The notes beneath the pieces are model-generated. The model searched no databases, was not told the origin of the DNA, and worked only from the letters and a program-made list of their open reading frames with translations. Shown here piece after piece: positions 8,897 through 17,634 of a DNA stretch of 64,000 nucleotides. Both the position numbers and the translations under genes were made by a program. Source of the DNA: Anabaena sp. WA102 (GTDB taxonomy: Bacteria > Cyanobacteriota > Cyanobacteriia > Cyanobacteriales > Nostocaceae). The stretch's first letter is position 1, and each line of letters starts with the position of its first letter. The DNA is taken from NCBI RefSeq assembly GCF_001277295.1, contig NZ_CP011456.1, forward strand, positions 1,984,001 to 2,048,000, given 5' to 3'.

Positions 8897-10009
8897 CTAA
8901 GTGTTGCTGTAAAATTTTAGATATTGATCTGCTATATCCAATTTAGAAAAATGAAAATTATCAGCAGTTTTATTTAAAGACTTTTCTAAAGTAGAAATAA
9001 TGGTTTGTGAGAGATTTTCAACAGCATTACCTTGAAGATCAAAATAACAACAGCTAGAATTACCAATTTCTCTAAAGATAGGAATATCAGCACACACCAC
9101 AGGAGAGGAAAAATATAAAGCTTCTGCTAAAGGTAGACAAAAACCTTCCTCAGATGAAGCAGCAATAAAAACTTGACATTTTTGATATAACCAACATAAT
9201 TCATTATCCTTAATTGTATGAATTAGTAGCACTTGTTCTTGAAGGGATAAGTTATGAATTAGCTGTAATAAAATCTCTGTTTCTGGTCCTGTACTACCAA
9301 CAATAATTAACTTAGCATTATCTTTTAAATTCTCATATTTCTTCAATAAAGAAAATGCTTGAATTAATAAATCTAGATTTTTGTTTTTGCGATGTTGAGC
9401 AACACATAATAAAAAATAATCCTGATCACTAATATCTAAATTAGTAGGTACTTCAGCAATAATATCACTAAAATCCACGTAATTATAAATAACAGAAATG
9501 GTTTTGAGTGTTTGAATTTTCGGAAAATATGATTTAAGGCTGCTTAATGTAGATTGAGAAACACAGGTAAGACCATCACTATATTCTATACATTGTTTTA
9601 AAAAGAACCGATTAAAGATCACATTTGGATATCCAAACACCTCTGGTTTTTGATAAGGATACAAATCGTGAATTGTCGAAACAACAGGACAAGGAAAAAG
9701 TGAACGGAGAAAAGGAAAGGGAAAAGATAAATGAACTATATCAGGACAAAGACTATTTACCAATTTTGGTAAACCTAGTAAAAACCAGATATTTCTTGCC
9801 AAGGAACTATTTTTAATATCTACAGTAATTAACTGAATTTTTGGGGAGTTAAAAAATAGTTGAAAGTAATCTTTCTGCCATACTCCGACAATTAAGGTCA
9901 CTTTGTTAACATCTGGAGTATCAGCTAGACATTGAGCCAAATTTGCAGCGTAGCGGCAAACACCTGTTGGTTTTGTAGGTCTATGTAAAGCAGCAATTAG
10001 TATGTGCAT
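8897..10009 (-). CDS. Glycosyltransferase, GT4 family (GT-B fold)
   Basis: A 370-residue cytosolic retaining glycosyltransferase. The N-terminal domain begins HILIAALHRP and has the acceptor-side loop GVCRYAANLA. The C-terminal domain carries the GT4 EX7E region in SSEEGFCLPLAEALYFSSPV (about 285-304), which binds the sugar nucleotide. It is the last gene of the minus-strand polysaccharide cluster. Donor and acceptor sugars cannot be told. A truncated copy of its 5' end (23 codons) lies at 11341-11412, on the far side of the acyltransferase gene. Confidence 0.85.
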   Translation of the reverse strand: MHILIAALHRPTKPTGVCRYAANLAQCLADTPDVNKVTLIVGVWQKDYFQLFFNSPKIQLITVDIKNSSLARNIWFLLGLPKLVNSLCPDIVHLSFPFPFLRSLFPCPVVSTIHDLYPYQKPEVFGYPNVIFNRFFLKQCIEYSDGLTCVSQSTLSSLKSYFPKIQTLKTISVIYNYVDFSDIIAEVPTNLDISDQDYFLLCVAQHRKNKNLDLLIQAFSLLKKYENLKDNAKLIIVGSTGPETEILLQLIHNLSLQEQVLLIHTIKDNELCWLYQKCQVFIAASSEEGFCLPLAEALYFSSPVVCADIPIFREIGNSSCCYFDLQGNAVENLSQTIISTLEKSLNKTADNFHFSKLDIADQYLKFYSNT

Positions 10010-10042
10010 ATTATGAAATTAGGAAAAATCAATTAGTTAAAT

Positions 10043-10113
10043 TTAGGTTCGAAAAACTTGAGATATAACCTCAGTTTCTGATACTGTCTTGCTGGCAATA
10101 TCTAAATAAAGTT
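10043..10113 (-). pseudogene. Remnant of the 3' end of the GT4 gene at 11452
   Basis: On the minus strand these bases read KLYLDIASKTVSETEVISQV and two more codons to a stop. They closely match the C-terminus of the 11452-12714 glycosyltransferase (KLYLEVVSRKVSETEVISQV). It is part of a direct repeat of about 155 bases (9955-10113 and 11364-11519). Confidence 0.8.
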
Positions 10114-10176
10114 TATATCTGTCTGAATTAGGATTTCTTTAATATCAGGGTAGATGAGTTAGTCCCACTGCTGTTT

Positions 10177-11295
10177 TTAATTAACCCTAATACCAAACAT
10201 ATACTGAGCAAGATGTTTGTTATTCATTAACAAATTTATAACTAACCAACTCATTAAAAAACTCGGCATAGATAAGCATAACATAGAAGTAACAGTAATT
10301 TGAGAGGTTATTTGAGGAGCAGCAAAAGTCAAAATAATTCCAGTTATTTTTTTGATAATAGGATGAATTAAGTAAATTCCAAATGAACAATTACCCAAAC
10401 TCTTAATTATTTTACTTTCTTGTAAGTAATTTGATAAACAAATCCCAATAAATAACAAGGAAAAAGCAATAATAATATTGCTTAATTCAGGTAAGATGAA
10501 TATTTCACGAAAAGTGTTGACATAAATAAATATGGATAAAAATAAGAAAAATAAAAATTTACTCTTTTTAAATACAAACGACTCATTTTTCAAGAGTAGA
10601 TGGTTCAAAATTACAGCAATACAAAAGTAGGGTAGGCAAATCAAAATCCAGGAAATCTGAACAAATAAAAATCTAGCTAATGAGTAATATATTGAATTAG
10701 CATCGAGCAAGCTTAATAATCCAGAGAACGCAGTATTAGGATTTAACTGGAAAGAATTTCCTGATAATGAAATTACCCTATTAATAATCATACTAATAAT
10801 AGATATACCAACCATAATTGGGATTTTAAATTTGTGTTTTAGTAGATATTTTAGCAACAATATTAATGAAATACCTGATAATAAAAGTGGTAAGAAATAG
10901 AGATGATATGATGCACCACCGAAAAAAATAGTTGAAAGTGGGTCTTTAAACAACTGATTAAACCTATCAGGTTGATTAGCAATAAAAGAAAATATTGTTC
11001 CAAAAAATATATATAATATGCTCCACACACAGTAGGGGATAAAGATGCGTTGAAGTTTTATCCGTAAAAAATGTAAATCAATATTTTCACTTAGGTTACG
11101 GATGATGAAGAAGAAAGATGTAGCCAGAAAAAATGGGACAGCAAAATAAAAGAATAATCGGAAATGCAATGCTCCATTAGTTACAGGAATTCCCCAGGTT
11201 TCATCACCGGAATGTACAACAACAACAGCAAAAGCAGCGATTCCTCGGCATAAATCGATCCCTAATAGTCTTTGCTTATTTTCAATTTTATTCAT
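10177..11295 (-). CDS. Acyltransferase 3 family membrane protein (OafA/YrhL type O-acyltransferase)
   Basis: A 372-residue polytopic membrane protein with about ten hydrophobic helices. The N-terminal block GIDLCRGIAAFAVVVVHSG is the signature of the acyltransferase-3 family, with the catalytic histidine in VVHS. The end of the protein has the conserved FGIYLIHPII. Such proteins acetylate or otherwise acylate surface sugars from the cytoplasmic or membrane side. The longer frame would start at a TTG at 11322; the ATG at 11295, just before the family block and after an aagg element, is preferred. The gene sits between two copies of a direct repeat, suggesting late arrival in the cluster. Confidence 0.87.
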   Translation of the reverse strand: MNKIENKQRLLGIDLCRGIAAFAVVVVHSGDETWGIPVTNGALHFRLFFYFAVPFFLATSFFFIIRNLSENIDLHFLRIKLQRIFIPYCVWSILYIFFGTIFSFIANQPDRFNQLFKDPLSTIFFGGASYHLYFLPLLLSGISLILLLKYLLKHKFKIPIMVGISIISMIINRVISLSGNSFQLNPNTAFSGLLSLLDANSIYYSLARFLFVQISWILICLPYFCIAVILNHLLLKNESFVFKKSKFLFFLFLSIFIYVNTFREIFILPELSNIIIAFSLLFIGICLSNYLQESKIIKSLGNCSFGIYLIHPIIKKITGIILTFAAPQITSQITVTSMLCLSMPSFLMSWLVINLLMNNKHLAQYMFGIRVN

Positions 11296-11340
11296 AGTAA
11301 AATGCCTTAATTTAATTTCCAACTTCTAGATTCAAGAAAA

Positions 11341-11412
11341 CTATGTTGCAGTATATCTACAAATACACCTTGATTTTGCAGGTCTGTGTAAAGCAGCAAT
11401 TAATATGTGCAT
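11341..11412 (-). pseudogene. Remnant of the 5' end of the GT4 gene at 8897
   Basis: This stretch reads MHILIAALHRPAKSRCICRY and three more codons to a TAG. It matches the first 23 codons of the live gene ending at 10009 (MHILIAALHRPTKPTGVCRY). Together with the fragment at 10043 it shows that the two glycosyltransferase genes were once adjacent. Confidence 0.8.
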
Positions 11413-11451
11413 ATTATGAAATTCGGTAAAATTAATTAGTTAAAAGAAGTT

Positions 11452-12714
11452 TCAAAAAACTTGAGATATAACCTCAGTTTCCGAAACTTTTCTGCTGACA
11501 ACCTCTAGATAAAGTTTGTGCAGCCGCTCTCCCACAACTTGCCAACTATAGTTTTCACCTACTAGCTTCCGTCCGGCTTGACCCATACCAACTCTCAATT
11601 CTGGGTCTTTAACTAAATGGATTATTGCGGCCGCTAGGTCTCGTACAACTTGATATGGTTCGTCAGCAGGAATTTTAAAACCAGTTTCATCTGTAACTTG
11701 AACAGCCGGTCCCCCTAAATCTAGACAGATAACAGGACAACCAGCAGCCATTGCTTCCATGCACACCCACCCTCCAGAATCATGTAAGCTAGGATGAACT
11801 AGCACATGACAATCTTTTAATAAATCTAAAGCTTTTTCACGAGGCAACCTACCCCAAAATTTAACTTTTTTAGCAATTCCTAAATCTGATGCCAAAGTTT
11901 GAAGGTGATGCCATTCCGGTCCATCTCCCACAATCCAATATTCTGTATTTGGTAGATTTGCTTGAGCAAAAGCACGCAGTCCTAAATGAAAGCCTTTCCA
12001 GTGCAAAAGTCTACCCATGCTGATAAATTTCACTATTGGCTCATCAAGGATTTCATATTCATTCAGATGCTCTATGTCTACCGCTGATAAACCTGATTCC
12101 GGCAGAATCTGCACATGATTCACACCCATTTTATAAAGACACTGGGCTGTATCTTTAGTTGTGGCTCGGACTACAGCACTTCTTTGAGCAGTCAGACGGA
12201 CAAACGGGTCTTGTTCTCCCAGCCAGCGAGCGCTGCTACGAGCAATTTCATAAATTTTGCCATTTAAGCTAAAATCCTGCCAAAAGCTCGCTGGTGCTGA
12301 TTCTCCACCGCCTACAGGACCCCAAACCAGGGGAATGGGTAATAGTGACAGGAAGCAAGGACTGGAATACTTAACAAAGGTGACATGGTGGCTCAAGTCA
12401 AAGCCAATTTTCTGATGTAAGTCACGGGCGACAAAATAGGCTTGAATTTGCCAGAGGTAATAGTGAAGCTGCATTCCCCCAGACTGTCCCCAGCGTCTGC
12501 TATCTTGCCAAAAGGGCAGGGTAAAATAAACAAAGTGAAGATTGGGAATGGGGTTATGTGCCAATTCTGCGTTGATGATATCCTGACTCTCATCAGGTCG
12601 GGTGAGTACCCAAACTTCATGGTATTTAGCAACTTCGCGGGCAATATTCCAACCGACACCTGGTTCAGAACCCATACCAGGTTCACAGGAGTAAGCAGAC
12701 ATTAAAATCTTCAT
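11452..12714 (-). CDS. Glycosyltransferase, GT4 family
   Basis: A 420-residue GT-B glycosyltransferase. The N-terminus KILMSAYSCEPGMGSEPGVG carries the glycine-rich acceptor-domain loop. The C-terminal donor domain has VKFISMGRLLHWKG and the EX7E region HDSGGWVCMEAMAAGCPVIC (about 320-339). The longer frame to 12795 only adds translated heptamer repeats, so the start is the ATG at 12714. That ATG overlaps the TGA of the upstream polymerase-like gene (ATGA), which points to translational coupling. Sugar specificity is unknown. Confidence 0.87.
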   Translation of the reverse strand: MKILMSAYSCEPGMGSEPGVGWNIAREVAKYHEVWVLTRPDESQDIINAELAHNPIPNLHFVYFTLPFWQDSRRWGQSGGMQLHYYLWQIQAYFVARDLHQKIGFDLSHHVTFVKYSSPCFLSLLPIPLVWGPVGGGESAPASFWQDFSLNGKIYEIARSSARWLGEQDPFVRLTAQRSAVVRATTKDTAQCLYKMGVNHVQILPESGLSAVDIEHLNEYEILDEPIVKFISMGRLLHWKGFHLGLRAFAQANLPNTEYWIVGDGPEWHHLQTLASDLGIAKKVKFWGRLPREKALDLLKDCHVLVHPSLHDSGGWVCMEAMAAGCPVICLDLGGPAVQVTDETGFKIPADEPYQVVRDLAAAIIHLVKDPELRVGMGQAGRKLVGENYSWQVVGERLHKLYLEVVSRKVSETEVISQVF

Positions 12715-14114
12715 AGGGAATTGGTAATTGGTAATTGGTAATTGGGAAATTCTTTTTCCCTGCTCCTCTGTTTCTTCAGCCGTCGTTCTTGCCATGCTAG
12801 TCCTATAATTAGGGCGATAGAAAGCATAAAACCTGGTTCTTCCATTTGAGTAAAAATAAAACCCATGACGAGAACAGCTAGTAAAGTAACTTTTAAGGAA
12901 TCATCCAGACCAAAATGTTGCCAGGCTAAGTAGAATAGAAACAGGTATGCACCTACACCCAAAAGTCCTAAATCTCCCCATATTCCAGCCCAACCAAAAA
13001 TGGGCATGAACAACGTAGAACCCATACAAAGCCAAGAATTACCACAAAATTCCATTGCTTCCTGACTAATTGGATTGGTGGTAGCACCTAGTGGTCCGAG
13101 TATAGACCAATAATCTCTCAGAAACCAGACTCCTAAACGGCTGACAGTGTGTCCTGGACCAAGACCAAATAACCAATCCAGAGATGATTGATAATGAGAT
13201 AAGATGGAACGCACTGAGTAGAATTTGGTATACCAAGCATAACCATCTGCTCCGTAAAGTTCCGGCCGCGCCCAGGCTGTAAATGCGGCAAATGCTTCTA
13301 AGTTTTGCACACACCAAAGAAATCCGAATCCAAAGAGAGCGATCGCACTCAGAAGTTTGATAGTTTTACCAAAATCCTTTGAATTCACCAAGATTAAAAG
13401 AACCCAGGCAACTAAATAAGCAAGTAAAAGTTGTTTGGAATCAGAAAAGAGAATCTGCCAAAAAGCGGCGATAACTGCTACGATTCTCATCCATAATGGA
13501 AAAGTTTTTTTATTAGTGAAGAAGTAGAGTGCAAAGACAACTGATACTGAAGCCGATACATAATTTCCCGCCCCAGAAACGAAAAAGACTCCACCGCATC
13601 CATCCGTGCCATTAAATCCGTTAGCATAAAGTTTCCCCGCATCAATTAGAGGTTTCTGGACAGCAGCGAGGACAAAGTTAATCACCGCAGACCATATCAG
13701 CCATTTCTTGATGCGGGTAATAGATTCAGCAGACATGGGAATACAGACGATGGACACGAGGAAAATGAAGGGTTCGCAAAGCATCATGAAAGAGACAATG
13801 GCGTTAATTAAGCCTGTGTTATTCCATAATGCACTAGCCAACACGGCGACGAGAAAAATGAAAATTCCCAATAAAAAAGAATAGGTAATCGCAATTTGTT
13901 TGTGATCTTTAGTGCGACTTGTGAATAATACAACTCCTAAAACAAAGGGAACAACTGCGAAGTGAGCAAGGTTAAGGATGGAGGGAGCGCGAGTAATTGA
14001 ACAAAAAATTCGGGAGTAGAAAACTACAGAGAAAGCGATGATAATTAAGCTGGTATTATCAATCCATCCCTTTCTATTCGGTTTATTAGTTGTCGGTAAA
14101 CGCAAATACATCAT
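12711..14114 (-). CDS. O-antigen polymerase/ligase-like membrane protein
   Basis: A 467-residue polytopic protein with about 11-12 predicted helices and a long hydrophilic loop around residues 265-350 (AFTAWARPELYGADGYAWY onwards). That layout is usual for Wzy polymerases and WaaL-type ligases. Sequence motifs in this superfamily are weak, so polymerase versus ligase cannot be decided; the context of transferases and exporter favours a polysaccharide polymerase. The last residues (FPNYQLPITNSL) are encoded by an aattggt heptamer array, so its C-terminus has been extended or replaced by repeat expansion. Confidence 0.7.
   Translation of the reverse strand: MMYLRLPTTNKPNRKGWIDNTSLIIIAFSVVFYSRIFCSITRAPSILNLAHFAVVPFVLGVVLFTSRTKDHKQIAITYSFLLGIFIFLVAVLASALWNNTGLINAIVSFMMLCEPFIFLVSIVCIPMSAESITRIKKWLIWSAVINFVLAAVQKPLIDAGKLYANGFNGTDGCGGVFFVSGAGNYVSASVSVVFALYFFTNKKTFPLWMRIVAVIAAFWQILFSDSKQLLLAYLVAWVLLILVNSKDFGKTIKLLSAIALFGFGFLWCVQNLEAFAAFTAWARPELYGADGYAWYTKFYSVRSILSHYQSSLDWLFGLGPGHTVSRLGVWFLRDYWSILGPLGATTNPISQEAMEFCGNSWLCMGSTLFMPIFGWAGIWGDLGLLGVGAYLFLFYLAWQHFGLDDSLKVTLLAVLVMGFIFTQMEEPGFMLSIALIIGLAWQERRLKKQRSREKEFPNYQLPITNSL
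12718..12747. repeat. aattggt heptamer array across a gene end
   Basis: Four to five tandem units of a 7-mer lie across the end of the 12711-14114 gene and immediately before the ATG of the next one. They are translated as part of the upstream protein's C-terminus. Confidence 0.75.
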
Positions 14115-14161
14115 CTATACATCACAACTTTTTACTTCCAAAACTTTATAGATATTCTGCA

Positions 14162-15085
14162 TTATTCAAACTTTACTTTCCATTGAGTTCTATTTTGAAA
14201 ATCCTCTACATTTTTGATACCAAATAGATTTTCCAAACCGGATAAAGGCAGATATTGATTATTTACAGAAACGAGTTCTTTTGCGTCATCCTTTCTCTTG
14301 AAAAGTCTAAACCCAGATTTCTCCACCAATGTCAGGACATCTGAAGGTTGATATCCAAAACTCTCGTAGTTTTTGGGACATACTTCAAAATAAATACAAT
14401 TTACTTTTTCAAGAGTTTCCTGAGCAGCTTCAAGAACGTATTTTTCATACCCCTCAACATCTAACTTCAAAAGAGAAATATTACTAATCTCATTTAAATA
14501 ATTATCTAGAGATACAATTGGAACTTTGATACTATTCTCAGATGTATTTGAAACTTGGTTTTTCTCATCTGTATACTTATTAGTGAAGTAAATATATCCT
14601 TCGCTATTTCCTACAGCACAATTGTGAATTTGCACTTTACTCAAATTATTTAACTCTATATTTTTGCGAAGATATGAATATGTCTTAGGGTGAGGCTCAA
14701 AAGCTATTGCCTTACCAGTCTCTCCAATACATTTAGCTGCTGGTATCAGAGTCACGCCAATATTTGCTCCTATATCTATATATATGTCACCCTCTTTTAA
14801 AAAACTGGAAATAAACTCATAGTCTTCCTTCCCAGCAGTTGGTTCGTACCAATAGAGACTACTAAGTCCAGTTGGATTAAAAAAAATTTTATAGTCCTGA
14901 ACCTTGATCTTAATTTTAAACAACTTACCAAGCCCAGATCTTCCCATCAAACCTGCCGTTAAGCGGCGCATTGGATATTGGTCTCGAACGATGTCCAAAA
15001 ATTTTTTTCCAACAGTCATATGTTTTTGTCCAATAAAATTGTTCATCTGTAAAGCTAAAACTTTTGGATAATTCTTGTATATCAC
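14162..15085 (-). CDS. FkbM family SAM-dependent methyltransferase
   Basis: A 307-residue methyltransferase. Motif I is GDIYIDIGANIGVTLIPAAK (about 95-114), typical of FkbM, followed by IAFEPHPKTYSYLRKNIELN. The later motif VSLDNYLNEISNISLLKLDV with EGYE is diagnostic. In polysaccharide clusters such enzymes O-methylate sugars or chain ends. The first codon used here is GTG at 15085; an ATG at 15046 (NNFIGQKHM) is an equally possible start. A second FkbM gene lies at 20808. Confidence 0.82.
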   Translation of the reverse strand: MIYKNYPKVLALQMNNFIGQKHMTVGKKFLDIVRDQYPMRRLTAGLMGRSGLGKLFKIKIKVQDYKIFFNPTGLSSLYWYEPTAGKEDYEFISSFLKEGDIYIDIGANIGVTLIPAAKCIGETGKAIAFEPHPKTYSYLRKNIELNNLSKVQIHNCAVGNSEGYIYFTNKYTDEKNQVSNTSENSIKVPIVSLDNYLNEISNISLLKLDVEGYEKYVLEAAQETLEKVNCIYFEVCPKNYESFGYQPSDVLTLVEKSGFRLFKRKDDAKELVSVNNQYLPLSGLENLFGIKNVEDFQNRTQWKVKFE

Positions 15086-15107
15086 TTTTCTTTAAACAGA
15101 AAAGTAC

Positions 15108-16247
15108 CTATTCAAAAATATATCTCATATACTGATTCAAAACTACTTCATCAGAGAATTCTCTTTCCATTAACTTTCTGCTATTCTGCTTCATTATTGC
15201 TAGTAAATCCTTATCTTTAATCAGTAATGTTAGCTTCTCAAGCAGTGCTGCTGGAGAATCACAAATATAGCCATTTTCACCATTTTGAATAACTTCAGAG
15301 GCACCCAACGCATTTTTTGTTGTGAGAATTGCCAACCCAGCACAAGCCGCTTCTCCTAAAACAGATGGATAACTATCACAGTTAGTTGGCAATACAAAAA
15401 TATCATGACTTTTGTACAGTTCAATATGCTTAGGTTGTCCATATTCAACATTTTTTTCTATGGTGATGCCCGGATGATATTCAATAGAAAAACTTGTTAC
15501 CATTGTCATTTTTAAGCCCGGTTTATAATTTTCCTTAAACCACTTTAAAAGTACATTTCCCCCCTTACGCTGGAAATCTCCTCCTACAAAGAGAATACGA
15601 ACTTCTTGATCTCCACGCTGGGAACTGGGTGTAAATAGTTGGAGATCAAAACATAAAGGTAATTTAACTTTTCTCAGCTTACTGTCAGGGATGTCATAGT
15701 CTTTAGCTATTTGCTTGACTATAGCATTTGTTAATCCAAGTACATATCTTTGTGAATTCAGAATCTTTTTATGAATGTGTGTTAACCAACCTGGAGACGT
15801 TGAGATTTTCCAGATTGGCTCATAGAGTTTTCTAGTCCAGTCTGTAACTATATAACTTCTATTATTTCCAGTAGCAAGATATCCAAATAGTGCAACAGAT
15901 ACTCCAATAAATAAGACTTTTCGCTCCTCCCGATTTGCTTGGTGTATAATCTTATGAAGTTTTCGTGACTCTCTAATTCGGGAGATAAATAAGGATGAAT
16001 AATGTATAGTAAAAATAGATAGTGAATGCGGATGACGAGGAGTTCGCTGAAAACGGAAATTTTTTAAGTTTATTTTAAATCTATTTTGAAATACATTGAT
16101 GCGTGGATGCAAATTAAGAGGAGTTGGTACAAAACGAAAAATTTTGAGGTCTATTTCAGGTCTATTTTCAAAGAGATCAATAAAACGCTTTTCAAAGGTT
16201 GTACTACCAAGATCAACGGGAAAAGTAACTAACAAAAGTTTTTTCAT
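15108..16247 (-). CDS. Glycosyltransferase, GT4 family
   Basis: A 379-residue GT-B transferase. The donor domain starts near residue 215 with VRILFVGGDFQRKGG. The EX7E region is VLPTNCDSYPSVLGEAACAG (about 285-304) followed by ILTTKNALGASEVIQNGENG, a common GT4 ending. The N-terminal domain shows no transmembrane segment. It is part of the minus-strand polysaccharide run, 22 bases upstream of the FkbM gene. Donor and acceptor are unknown. Confidence 0.83.
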   Translation of the reverse strand: MKKLLLVTFPVDLGSTTFEKRFIDLFENRPEIDLKIFRFVPTPLNLHPRINVFQNRFKINLKNFRFQRTPRHPHSLSIFTIHYSSLFISRIRESRKLHKIIHQANREERKVLFIGVSVALFGYLATGNNRSYIVTDWTRKLYEPIWKISTSPGWLTHIHKKILNSQRYVLGLTNAIVKQIAKDYDIPDSKLRKVKLPLCFDLQLFTPSSQRGDQEVRILFVGGDFQRKGGNVLLKWFKENYKPGLKMTMVTSFSIEYHPGITIEKNVEYGQPKHIELYKSHDIFVLPTNCDSYPSVLGEAACAGLAILTTKNALGASEVIQNGENGYICDSPAALLEKLTLLIKDKDLLAIMKQNSRKLMEREFSDEVVLNQYMRYIFE

Positions 16248-16302
16248 TTCATTACCTCAAGCAATGTATATTTCTTCATCTTCTAAACCAAAAAAATATC
16301 TA

Positions 16303-17337
16303 TTATTTAACAACATTTAGTTTTGCTTCTAAATGTCTTGCTAAATCGGATGAAATATTCCCTATTGAACGCTCTATGTAATGTTCTTCAAATGAAATAA
16401 AATCGTTGCTTACTAACTCTAATGATTGTTGTATTGCTGTTTCTAAATCAGATTCATTTTCATAAGAAATTCCAACTTGAGTAGGGTAATTTATCTGATT
16501 ATTCATTAACGGAAAATTGGGGCATAAGACAAAAGTTTTAGTTCCAATTGCATCCGCAGCAACACCACTACATCGGTAAAAATATTTCGATTTTTCATAA
16601 TTTAGAATAATAATATCACATTCTGTCAATGTAGTATGATAATCATCTTTTTTAGAGGTGTTAACTAACTTTATGCGATTGTTATCTATCTCTAATTCAG
16701 TAAATGGCGATAAATCATCAGTGCCAATAATCAGTATAAAATTTATACTTTTTTGTATTTTCAGCAATAATTTTAAGGTTTCTTCCATTTTCTTTCCTTG
16801 TCTATATTTTCCAATTAACCCGATTTTTTTCTGCTGATTTAATTCTCTGTTAGATACATTAAGTAATTTTGATTGAACAACAGGATGAAGCAAAGATATA
16901 TGTTTATCTATATCTTTATCGCTAAAGCCAATATATTTTAAGATCATAAATGTCTCATTTAAAATAAATTTATAATTTAGCAGATTGTAAAGTTTTAACA
17001 TAAATCTTGATGGTAAATTATCAAAAGCTTGCTGAATATTATGATGAGTAAGTATATAAACATTTTTGGTCGTAAACAGAGAAAAGCAATAGGTGAAAAT
17101 TAAAAATTCATTTGAGAAACCATGCAAAATTATTACTTGTTTGTTCTTGTTTATTCTAATCTTCTTGCCCATATCTATATGGCATAAAGTTAAACCAATT
17201 GCTTTAAATAATTTGCAAAGCAGCGGATTTTTAATAGATGGTAAAATGTGAGGTTCTTGTCCTGTGATAATAGCTATGTCAAGAATTGACTCCTTAGCTA
17301 CCTGATTAAATACTTGTAAGTGATTGCAATCACCCAT
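16303..17337 (-). CDS. Glycosyltransferase-like protein
   Basis: A 344-residue protein that looks like a GT-B transferase by its layout (KKIGLIGKYRQGKKMEETL at the start of the second domain, then DIIILNYEKSKYFYRCSGVA). It lacks a clear EX7E motif, so the family is uncertain. The open frame extends to a TTG at 17403; the ATG at 17337 has the purine-rich aagggagaaag about 6 bases upstream and is preferred. It is flanked by other glycosyltransferase genes and a glycosyltransferase remnant at 17427. Confidence 0.65.
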   Translation of the reverse strand: MGDCNHLQVFNQVAKESILDIAIITGQEPHILPSIKNPLLCKLFKAIGLTLCHIDMGKKIRINKNKQVIILHGFSNEFLIFTYCFSLFTTKNVYILTHHNIQQAFDNLPSRFMLKLYNLLNYKFILNETFMILKYIGFSDKDIDKHISLLHPVVQSKLLNVSNRELNQQKKIGLIGKYRQGKKMEETLKLLLKIQKSINFILIIGTDDLSPFTELEIDNNRIKLVNTSKKDDYHTTLTECDIIILNYEKSKYFYRCSGVAADAIGTKTFVLCPNFPLMNNQINYPTQVGISYENESDLETAIQQSLELVSNDFISFEEHYIERSIGNISSDLARHLEAKLNVVK

Positions 17338-17426
17338 TATTCTTTCTCCCTTAAATATTAGAGGTGAATTGTCATTTTTTACTTGGTTAGTGTGTCTGTC
17401 CAATTTATTCAGAATAAAAACGGCTT

Positions 17427-17634
17427 TCAGACTAAACTATTGTTTGCAACTGCAAGTTTTAATTGTTGACTTGTTAACTGCTCATAAATTGAAACTAAAT
17501 GTTCTGCTGATTTTTTCCAAGTCAACTGTTTAGCTCTCACAAATCCCTGAGAAACCAATTTTTGAGAATATATGGAATCCTGTTTGAGTCTAACTACAGA
17601 TTCAGAAATAGTTTGGATAATTGCGTTTGATTCG
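17427..17634 (-). pseudogene. C-terminal remnant of a GT4 glycosyltransferase
   Basis: On the minus strand the frame reads IIQTISESVVRLKQDSIYSQ, then KLVSQGFVRAKQLTWKKSAE and HLVSIYEQLTSQQL to a stop at 17427. The RAKQLTWKKSAE..LVSIYEQL pattern is the usual extreme C-terminus of GT4 enzymes. Two stop codons precede it and no start is available. Its 5' end overlaps the last 33 bases of the complete gene at 17602. It looks like the leftover of a glycosyltransferase replaced by its neighbour. Confidence 0.7.

Noticed and set aside
8815..8946. A 43-codon frame with a good gggagg site (MLSYFCYKQPDTSSW...)
   Set aside because: It overlaps the end of the glycosyltransferase gene on the other strand and has no recognisable features; the ribosome-binding site could be chance.
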